Shown one piece after another: positions 27,301-39,300 of a DNA stretch of 64,000 nucleotides. The position numbers and the translations under genes were made by a program. The stretch is from Apostichopus japonicus (taxonomy: Eukaryota; Echinodermata; Holothuroidea; Aspidochirotida; Stichopodidae), in the NCBI RefSeq assembly GCF_037975245.1, contig NC_092573.1:24519265-24583264 (forward strand). Reading direction: 5' to 3'. The notes beneath the pieces were generated by a model, which worked only from the letters and a program-made list of their open reading frames with translations, was not told the origin of the DNA and searched no databases. Numbering within the stretch: the stretch's first letter is position 1; every line of letters starts with the position of its first letter.

Positions 27301-30300
27301 GAATATACCTCCAAAATTCATAAACCATAGCAACATGCCTGTTCCTTCAGAACTTATCGTAAGGGGGCTCCTATACCAGAAGTCATGAGATTGGAGCGTA
27401 ATGCACGAGTATAGTAATGCCAAATAACAGATAACTATCTTCTAACCCAGTTTTGGGATACTTACGCAGAAGCTCACTAGGAGGGGTATGGAGAGTCGGG
27501 AGGAGGGGGGGGGGAGGACGTGGATCAACGGACCAAATGTTTGTACAATTTAGATGTATACAAAGCAGATATACGTTTACCTATTACCCTATTTTCCATT
27601 TTTTCAGATGAACCTTCTTTCATTATTTTAAGAAGGCTAACGAAATGATACTTGAAATGCAACATACGTAATGTATTTCATGTATGCGATACATAGAGCT
27701 GCAGTTTGCGCATGCGTTTACTTAGCAATCTATTGGCATCATATACAATGTGGCTTAGGAAAAGATAATTTAACTGACAACCTTATCTCGAAGTCTAGAC
27801 CATCGAAATTGCACCATCATATGCAAGAAGCTCAAAGGTTTGACAATAAAACCAGAAAAGCATTACTATTGTTTGGACACAAATTACATGTATTCGATTT
27901 AATCCGTTCAAAACTCGCTAAGTAAAAAGAGACCAAAATTACAAGTCAACTCCAAATGAAGCTTTATGTCAAATGTATAAGTCTTGAGTTGGCTTAGCCT
28001 TGAGAACTCAAATCACGGCAAGCTAGTTCAATTCATCCATTTCCATATTTCAGGTAGGCAATATTGTTTTGGGCGTCAAAACTCGGAGACAAACATTACG
28101 GTACTGGTAATGGGGTACGTTATTACAAATTGTTTCATATTAATGTCAGTTAATCCCTTGTCAAATATTACTTCTCATCTTCAGTGGCTAAAGATAAGTG
28201 ATCAGGTGAAGAGAGCAAGAGAGAGAATGAGGTGGAGAGACAGACAGACAGATAAAGATTGAGAAGGGTAAGGGTCATACGGGAGGATAGGTTAGAGCAG
28301 CCGTTTCGTGCATGTGATCGTCTTACCCATCCGAGAAGTTATCAAACTTAAGCAAGATCTTAGTCCATGCCATTAGATTCGTCGGTGCAATCACAGAAAA
28401 CCATAGACAAGCCATTTGGGAGGAGATCTCCTAATTAACTTTCGGCTACAGTTAATAGTTAGCTGATTCGGTAGAGATTCAGTGTCAGTACAGGTTGGAA
28501 GATCTGCTTCCGTGAAAAATCATTGACTTTGTGTATTTGGACAAAACAGTTCCGGTGGAGAGTTTGGCACGACATGAGCTGAATAAATTGTAAGTTTTTA
28601 TAGAATTATCGTTATTCAAATCATAGTCTAACCTTAATAGAACAGTCGTTTTACTTGTATGTTTTAAGCAGAATTATATGTTGCTGTAACACTTACCACC
28701 ATCGACGGTCACCGTGAAAGCACATGTACCAATGTTTTCGCTACTGTCTGTGCACATACATTGGATAATGTTGTCACCAGGTGGTAGTTCGCTTCCGACG
28801 GTAACACTACAGTTTAAACGGTTTGTAATAGATCCATCCTCTTTATCAAGGCACACTGGAGGGTTCCAAATTGCAATTTGGTTGCCTTCCGTATTGGTTA
28901 CAATGGAGACTGATGTGGGACACGTCACGACTGGAGCCTCGTCTGAACACAAACAGCGAATAGCAAGATCAAGTTAACGCATATTTTTTAACTACCTAGT
29001 TGTCGGATTAAATATTCCACAATATATGTGCTGAAAGGTCTTTGAGAAAGGAATATTCCGGTCGAGTGCTAAAGTTCACTGTTAATTAAACAAAATAAGT
29101 GGAACTTTAGGTCAAAGTCAGGTCAAAACCTCAGCTATATATGTTACCATTATATTTAGGCGATATCACATTCTTTTATATTTTACTTTATCTTTTTGTT
29201 CAATTTTTGTTTTATGAATGCATCTGGCAAGAGTCGAGTACGTGATGTTACCATGGCATTTGATCGAGCTGAAAAAAGGCTTTCTCTGTCTTGATCCTGT
29301 AGAAATCACTTATCAACGGAGGAATAAACTATATCCTTACAGGACAATAACAAAAAAAAAAGATGATCACATGATAAAATACAGAGAACATCGACAACTA
29401 AGCAAATATTCCAAATGTATCACATTTCAATAACAAACCAAGAACAACAATTGCAATTGACCGAAGTCAAGCTTTTCAAGGGACAATCTGCCATGCATGA
29501 TATCACAGACCATTATATATATATGAACTAATTCCTGGCAGATTCGGTAAAGATTCCATATCAGTGCAGGTTGGAAGATTTGCTTCCGCGAAAAATCCTT
29601 GACTTTGTGTATTTGGACAAAAAAGTTCCGGTGGTATGTTTGGCACGACGGGAGCTGAATAAATTGTAAATTTTTATAGAATTATCGTTATTTCTGGAGA
29701 AAAGCAGAGTTGATCTGGTAAAAAAAATCATTAAGCATTCAAACAACCATAAATAAAGTTGAGAAACAAAAAATTGCTATGGAGTTTTCAACAATAATAC
29801 GTTAACAGTTTAGAAACCTCTTACTCTTCCATATTAAGGGTCCCGTTGACTTACTATAGTAATTACATTGTTTTCATGTATATACCTCCAAAATTCATAA
29901 ACCATAGCAACATGCCTGTCCCTTCAGAACTTATCGTAAGGGGGCTCCTATACCAGAAGTCATGAGATTGGAGCGTAATGCACGAGTATAGTAATGCCAA
30001 ATAACAGATAACTATCTTCTAACCCAGTTTTGGGATACTTACACAGAAGCTCACTAGGAGGGGTATGGAGAGTCGGGAGGAGGGGGGGGGGGAGGACGTG
30101 GATCAACGGACCAAATGTATGTACAATTTAGATGTATAACAAAGCAGATATACGTTAACCTATTACCCTATTTTCCATTTTTTTCAGATGAACCTTCTTT
30201 CATTATTTTAAGAAGGCTAACGAAATGATACTTGAAATGCAACATACGTAATGTATTTCATGTATGCGATACATAGAGCTGCAGTTTGCGCATGCGTCTT

Positions 30301-33300
30301 AGCAATCTATTGGCATCATACACAATGTGGCTTAGGAAAAGATAATTTAACTGACAACCTTATCTCGAAGTCTAGACCATCGAAATTGCACCATCATATG
30401 CAAGAAGCTCAAAGGTTTGACAATAAAACCAGAAAAGCATTACTATTGTTTGGACACAAATTACATGTATTCGATTTAATCCGTTCAAAACTCGCTAAGT
30501 AAAAAGAGACCAAAATTACAAGTCAACTCCAAATGAAGCTTTAAGTCAAATGTATAAGTCTTGAGTTGGCTTAGCCTTGAGAACTCAAATCACGGCAAGT
30601 TAGTTCAATTCATTTATTTCCATATTTCAGGTAGGCAATATTGTTTTGGGCGTCAAAACTCGGAGACAGACATTACGGTACTGGTAATGGGGTACGATAT
30701 TATAAATTGTTTCATATTAATGTCAGTTAATCCCTTGTCAAATATAATTTCTCATCTTCAGTGGCTAAAGATAAGTGATCAGCTGAAGAGAGCAAGAGAA
30801 AGAAAGAGGTGGAGAGACAGACAGACAGATAAAGAGCGAGAAGGGTAAGGGTCATACGGGAGGCTAGGTTAGAGCAGCCGTTTCGTGCATCTGATCGTCT
30901 TACCCATCCGAGAAGTTATCAAACTTAAGCAAGAGTCCCTGCCATTAGATTCGTCGGTGCAATCACAGAGAACAGTAGACAAGCCATTTGGGAGGGGATC
31001 TCCTAACTTTCGGCTACAGTTAATGGTTGATTCGGTAGAGATTCCATGTCAGTGCAGGTTGGAAGATTTGCTTCCGTGAAAAATCCTTGACTTTGTGTAT
31101 TTGGACAAAGAAGTTCCGGTGGAGTGTTTGGCACGACAGGAGCTGAATAAATTGTTATAGAATTATCGTTATTCAAAGTCTAACCTTAATAGAACAGTCG
31201 TTTTACTTGTATGTTTTAAGCAGAATTATATGTTGCTGTAACACTTACCCCCAACAGCGGTCAACGTGAAAGCACATGTACCAATGTTTTCGCTACTATC
31301 TGTGCACATACATTGGATAATGTTGTCACCAGGTTGTAGTACGCTTCCGGTGGTAACATTACAGTCTGAACGGCCTATAATAGGTCCATCCTCTTTATCA
31401 AAGCACTCTGGAGGGTTGAAAAATGCAATTTGGTTGCCTTCCGTATCGGTTATGATACTGCTTGTTGTGGGACACGTCACGTCTGGAACCTCATCTGAAC
31501 ACAAACAGCGAATAGCAAGATCAAGGAAACGCATATGTTTTATCCACCTAGTTGTCGGATTAAATATTCCAATTCTCATAATTTCACATATAAAATATTA
31601 CAGAACAATATATGTGCTAAGAGGTCTGTGAAAAAGGGATATTCCGGTCGAGTGCTAAAGTTCACTGTTAATTAAACAAAATAAGTGGAACTTTAGGTCA
31701 AAGTCAGGTCAAAACCACAGCTATATATGTTACCATTATATATAAGCGATATCAATTTTTTTTTTTACTTTATCTTTTTGTTCAATTTTTGTTTTATGAA
31801 TGCATCTGGCAAGTGTCGGGTACGTGATGTTACCATGGCATTTGATCGAGCTGAAAAAAAAATCTTACTCTGTCTTGATCCTGTAGAAATTTACTTATCA
31901 ACGGAGGAATAAACTATATCCTTACAGGGCAATAACAAAAAAGAGATGATCACATGCTAAAATAAAGAGAACATCGACAACTAAGCAAATATTTCAAAAG
32001 TATCACACTTCAATAACAAACCAAGAACAAGAATTGCAATTGACCGAAGTCAAACTTTTCAAGAATCAATCTGCCATGCATGATATCACAGTTCATGGTA
32101 TAGCCTACTTTTGTATATGAACTAATTCCTGGCAGATTCGGTAAAGTTTCCATATCAGTGCAGGATGAAAGATTTGCTTCCGTGAAAGAATCCTTGACTG
32201 TGTGTATTTGGACAAAGAAGTTCCGGTGGAGTGTTTGGCACGACAGGAGCTGAATAAATTGTAAGTTTTTATAGAATTATCGTTATTTAAATCATATTCT
32301 AACCTTAATAGAACAGTCGTTTTACTTGTATGTTTTAAGCAGAATTATATGTAGCTGTAACACTTACCACCATCAACGGTCACCGTGAAAACACATGTAC
32401 CAATGTTTTCGCTACTGTCTGTGCACATACATTGGATAATGTTGTCACCAGGTGGTAGTACGCTTCCGATGGTAACATTACAGTCTATACGGTTTTCAAT
32501 AGGTCCATCCTCTTCATCAACGCACACTGGATTGTTCCAAACTGCAATTTCTATGCCTTCCGTATTGGTTATGATACTGCTTGTTGTGGGACACGTCACG
32601 ACTGGAGCCTCATCTGAACACAAACAGCGAATAGCAAGATCAAGGAAACGCATATTTTTAACCGAGTTGTCGGATTAAATATTCCACTTCTCATAATTTC
32701 ACTTAAAAAGATATTATAGAACAATAAATGTGCTAAGAGGTCTGTGAAAATGGATATTCCGGTCGAGTGATAAAGTTCACTGTTAATTTACAAAATAAGT
32801 GGAACTTTAGGTCAAAGCCAGGTCAAAATCACAGCTATATATGTTACCATTATATTTATGCGATACCACATTCTTTGTTTTTTACTTTTTCTTTTTGTTC
32901 AATTTTTGTTTTATGAATGCATCTGGCAAGTGTCGGGTACGTGATGTTACCATGGCATTTGATCGAGCTGAAAAAAATTCTTTCTCTGTCTTGATCCTGT
33001 AAGCAAATATTCCAAATGTATCACATTTCAATAACAAACCAAGAACAAGAATTGCAATTTAAAAAATCCTTGACTTTATGTATTTGGACAACAAAAAAAT
33101 TCCGGTGGTATGTTTGGCACGACAGGAGCTGAATAAAAAAATTGTAACATTTTATAAAATTATTGTTATTTCTGGAGTAAAGCAGAGTTGATCTGGTAAA
33201 AAAATCGTTATGTATTCAAACAGCCATAAATGAAGTTTAGAAAAAATATTGCTATGGAATTTTCAACTATAATACGTTAACAGTGTAGAAACCTCTTACT

Positions 33301-36300
33301 CTACCATATTAAGGGTCCCATTGACTTAATATAGTAATGACATTGTTTTCAAGTTTCTATACCTCCAAAATTCATAAACCATAGCAACATGCCTGTCCCA
33401 TCAGAACAAGTTATCGTAAGGGGGCTCATATACCTTGCAGAAGTCATGAGATAGGAACGTAATGCACGAGTATAGTAATGCCAAATAACAGTTAAATATC
33501 TCCTAACCCAGTTTCGGTATACTTACAAAGAAGCTCACTAGAAGGGGTATGGAGTGTTGGGGGAGGGGGGATGAGGAAGTGGATCAACCAAATGCATGTA
33601 CAATTTAGATGTTTAATAAAGCAGATACGTTTACCTATTACACTTTTTTCCTTTTTTTTAGATGGACCTTCTTTCATTATTTTAAGAAGGCTCACGAAAT
33701 GATACTTGAAATGCAGCATACGTAATGTATTTCATGTCTGCGATACATAAAGCTGCAGTTTGCTTATGCGTTGACTTAGCAATCTATGTGCCTCATATAC
33801 AATGTGGCTTAGGAAGAGATAATTTACGTGACAACCTTATCTCTAAGTCTAGACCATCGAAATGGCATCATCATATGCAATAAGCTCAAAGGATTGACAA
33901 TAAAACCAGAAAGTATTACAATCTTTTAGAAGCAAATTACATGTATTCGATTTAATCCGTTCAAAACTCGCTAAGTAAAAAAAGACCAAAATTACAAGTC
34001 AACTCCAAATGAAGCTATAAGTCAAATGTATAAGCCTTGAGTTGGTTAAGCCTTGAGAACTCAAATCTCGGCAATTTAGTTCAATTCATCCATTTCCATA
34101 TTTCAGGATGGCAATATTGTTTTGGGCGACAAAACTCGGAGACAGACATTACCATACTAGTGACGGGGTACGTTATTACAAATTGTTTCATATTAATGTC
34201 AGTAAATCCCTTGTCAAATATAACTTCTCATCTACAGTGGCTAAAGATAAATGATCAAGTGAAGAGAGCAAGAGGTGAAGAGACAGACAGACAGGCAGAC
34301 AGGTGGAAAGCGAGAAGGGTAAGGGTCATACGGGAGGCTAGGTAAGAGCAGCCGTTTCGTGCATCTGATCGTCTTATCCATCCGAGAAGTTATCAAACTT
34401 AAGCAAGAGTCCATGCCATTAGATTCGTCGGTGCAATCACAGAAAACAGTAGACAAGCCATTTGGGAGGGGATCTCCCAACTTTCGGCTACAGTTAATGG
34501 TTTAGTTGATTCGGTAGAGATTCCGTGTCAGTACAGCTTGGAAGATTTGCTTCCGTGAAAAATCCTTGACTTTGTGTATTTGGACAAAAAAGTTCCGGTG
34601 GACTGCTTTGGCACGACAGGAGCTGAATAAAATGTCATTTTTATAGAATTATCGTTATTCCAATCATATTCTAACCTTAATAGAACAGTCGTTTTACTTG
34701 TATGTTTTAAGCAGAATTATATGTTGCTGTAACACTTACCACCATCAACGGTCACCGTGAAAACACATGTACCAATGTTTTCGCTACTATCTGTGCACAT
34801 ACATTGGATAATGTTGTCACCAGGTGGTAGTACGCTTCCGACGGTAACATTACAGTTTACACGGTTTGTAATAGGTCCATCCTCTTTATCAAGGCACACT
34901 GGAGGGTTCCAAATTGCAATTTGGTTGCCTTCCGTATTGGTTATGATACTGCTTGTTGCGGGACACGTCACGACTGGAATCTCTTCTAAACACAAACAGC
35001 GAATAGCAAGATCAAGTAAACGCATATTTTTGAACTACCTAGTTGTCGAATTAAATATTCCACTTAAAAAATATTACAGAACAATATATGTGCTAAGAGG
35101 TCTGAGTAAAAGGGATATTCCAGTCGAGTGCTAAAGTTCACTGTTAATTAAACAAAATAAGTGGAACTTTAGGTCAAAGTCAGGTCTCTACCACAGCTAT
35201 ATATTTTTACTTTTATATATAGGCGATATCACATTTTTGTTGTTGATACTTTATCTTTTTGTTCAATTTTTGTTTTATGAATGCATCTGCCAAGAGTCGT
35301 GTACGTGATGTTACCATGGCATTTGATCGAGCTGAAAAAAGGCTTTCTCTGTCTTGATCCTGTAGAAATCACCTATCAACGGAGGAATAAACTATATCCT
35401 TATAGGACAATAACAAAAAAGGGATGATCACATGCTAAAATAAAGAGAACATCGACAACTAAGCAAATATTTCAAAAGTATCACACTTCAATAACAAACA
35501 AAGAACAAGAATTGCAATTGACCGAAGTCAAACTTTTCAAAAGACAATCTGCCATGCAATCTTACCCATCCGAGAAGTTATCAAACTTACAAATTGTGAA
35601 GAAATGAAAATTAAGACAGGACAATTGACTCGAAGAAGCAAAAAATTATAATAATAATAATTAGACTTAATCAAGTGTTCAGGTTATTTTGCTTTTCTAC
35701 ATATGAATATTACAATGTATATATCTCCGAACAGAAACGAAATAAGAATGGTATTAATTATTGATTTATTCATGAAAACAGCATCATATCACATAGATAA
35801 TGGATGGGTTAGAGTTACGCCCTCTTCAGATCACTTGTTGTTGTTTTGTTGTTTACTTACTAATCAACATAATGATTTCCTAAACAACTTTATTTTATAA
35901 GTATGCAGGATAATTAAGTTTAATTGGTATTATACAGTGGCTATATTGGAAGGTGACTTCTTTAAACCATTACCATAAACATGAAAGCCACATCCCGACT
36001 TTCATGGTTATATCATTACAAAATAAACATAATAATTCCAATTCATACACACAGGGGAAAAAACAATATTCATAAACGAAAAAAGTCACACTCATGATAT
36101 TCTTGAACTCGATATATACCGACTGCTGAGCATACATTTCCAAATATATAAAAGTCGAGTCAAAATAACACTGCAAACTAAAGTCAGACAATTGTCAAAA
36201 TTTCGACATTTTTTATATCAGTGAATTAGTGGAATTATTATGGGATAATATATAGTCGCTTCTCATATAATATCTGTGTTGGAGGGTTACCTGGTCTAGG

Positions 36301-39300
36301 GCTCGAATTAGCACTGTATAAATGGTAACAACGTATACACGTTAGTTTAAGCAAAGTGAGTGAAATCCTAGGTGATGAGTATAACGAACTCATTAAGTCA
36401 AACATCACAAATATTGGCCACGATGTCTGGAAAGTGTTTCCACAACAATTAAATGATTATTTTGTAAAGCTGATAACATTTTGTGAAAATAAGTAGCCAA
36501 ACTTTATAAGACTATAAAAATATATTGCGTGTTGTAATGTTTTCCAAGAGAGGAACGTTGCTGTGGAGATATATACATTCTTTCTTCGCCGGATATATGT
36601 ATATATTCAATATATCACTCACACAATATTAGACTACAAGGTCAGTACGATGATCATATAAAACAATCTCTATGACACACTCACCGATATTAACAGTCTC
36701 TGAAATAATTAAAGACCAGAATGTTTGATCGCTTTGAACAACGGTAGCTCTACAATAGAAAGAAATATATGTTATTTAGTTAACATATCAGAATTGAACT
36801 GATTAAATCAAACCATAAAAAGATTGTTTATCACAGAAATGTGAATGAAATTATACTGCAGTATGTATAAGTCAGTGGATGAAACCAGGATGCAAACACC
36901 GTACATATAATATAATGTAAAGAAATAAGCCGGTTAAGATCTAGGCGCGGATCCACGGGAGTGTCGAGTGTAGGCTACCTCCTGCCCCACCCCCTCCCCT
37001 TCAAACTAGTCGTCGATAAGAAAAAAAATCTGATATAAGCACAAATCACCGAGTCTGGGAATTCAGAGGCGTCGAGGACCAAGTTATAGGGCCCGGGCAA
37101 TCATGTTATCGACCCCTTTTTAAGTCATTTATTTTGCCTTAAGAATGCTATGAAAATGAGAAATGTTTATTGGCTTAAAATAAATGAACCGTAAATGTTT
37201 TTAACCGCCATTCCTGACGTGAGAATAGTCTTATGTTGACAATCTCAATGATTAATAAAAGCAAAGTGCATCAGTTGTTTAACTTGAATTTCTTGTTGAA
37301 AGCGATATGACACGCAAACCAGAGGGGTGTGGGGTGTACGCTTCACCTCACACTCTAAGTTCAAACTAGTAGTCGATTAAGAAAACTGAATTTCAGATAG
37401 CACAACACCGCCAAGATTGGGAAATCAGTTGCGTCAAGAACCAAATTAGGGACCGGGCAATCATGTCAGCCGGCCCCCTCTTTGAAGTCGTTTATTTTGC
37501 ATTAAGAATGTTATGAGAATGAGAATAAAATATTCTTTATTCCGTTATCCCCCTGGGCCCTATGGTAACCCGGTCCCTGAGTCTGTATCCCCATGACCCA
37601 CCCCTCCCCTCCCCACCCCCGCCTCCCGTCAGGCCTGCTGGTAAGTTCAAATAAATTACGCAATTGCCGCTTTAGGTACGAAAGTAATCACTTTCTCTTT
37701 TTCAATATTGTATTAATGGCCACCAGTGACCGACATTGCATACTTGGTATAGGGGATGTTGCTATCCGAAGAGCATCACCCTGGTTTAACCACCCAGGGT
37801 AAACCACGAGTTTTAGGGTCGTTTGGTATATGTAACAATATTGGAATGCCAAACCGTTCACCTGCCAAGAAATGCATGAATGCATGTATAGGCAGTGATG
37901 ACGTCTTTCAGTGTTTCTGCCTTTTCTTTTCTATTTTTACTCCTGTTCTTTTTGCGGTTTCCAAATTTTCAAGTCATTCTGGTATACCATTGAGTAGCGT
38001 CACGCTGTAGTGACCATACAACAATAATGAAGAATTTACAGTATTGGAGCTGTCAACCTTTTTTACTTCATATACTTACGACATATTTACTTCCTTGTTC
38101 CCAAACGGATTGTATGAATTAGTTGTTATAAGTTGGTGTATATATATATATATATAGGCCTATATATGTATATAATATATATACATTATATAAACCCTGA
38201 AAAACTATTTAAGCCTATAGTCACGGCAACGATTTATATTTGTTTGTATTGTGAGTGTCACCAAATCGTACTGAACAGGGGCGTATCCAGGGGGGGGGGG
38301 CGCAACAGGCGCGCGCCCCCCTATTGGCCGTCACCAAAAAAGGTTCTGGCGAAGTTCGGCGGCATAATAGTTTTAGAAACATAGATGGTAATTGTGTTTG
38401 TATTATCACTATAAACACTAAGTGACATGCCAGCCATATTTAATTGTGCATTTTGTGTCCATTTTTACTGGAAATGTTGCTTATTATTAAGGTCGAAAAA
38501 TGGATCACATATGGCACCATTTTGCATTTCAGCCCTTCTTCGAAAGCAAAAATTGTCCACCCCGCCCCTTAGACCCATCCCCCAGGACGGCGATCATTCA
38601 TGCCTGACGCCCCCCCCCCCCCAATGGAAAATCCTGGATACGCCCCTGCTGAACTTGATGTTTTTTTTTAAGTTCGTGCCCATGCTCTCAGCTGACATGT
38701 CTTATAACAGTTTGCTTTAAAATATGTATATATATAGATTAACAGACCTTGCACATATGTGTGAATATAATTACAAGAATTCTCTGAACTGCGTGCAACC
38801 GTCCTTCTGGTATGTCAATAAGCGACGGGACTATGATAGGATAGTAGCTACCATACGGTTGTATTGGAAAAGTATATAAGCTTGAAATTAATGAACCGTA
38901 ACTGTTTTGTTTGTCAATTCTGACGTGAGAATAGGCTTGTATTGGCGATGTCAAGTGATTCATTATAAAAGCACTACTATGCGTCATCGGCCTAACTTGA
39001 ATCTCTCTTGTGAAAACCTCTGATTTTGCACGCTTCTGATTTTATGGGATATAAAACGCAAACCTGTAGTCATTCAACTGTAAAAATGGATTAGTTTTAG
39101 TCGGCTTTACAAGTAAATTTAACAGGCCAATGAAGTTATTCAGATAAAATTCCCCAACCAACTTCCTCCTATTTTCAAAAAGGTGTTCTGGTACCAGCTA
39201 TCACACATATGCGAACACGGATAGGGTGAACCTTATACATACAGACGTGGTGGATGATTGACGAAATCAAGGTTCCATTTTTGCAACTCAGTGGCCGAAC

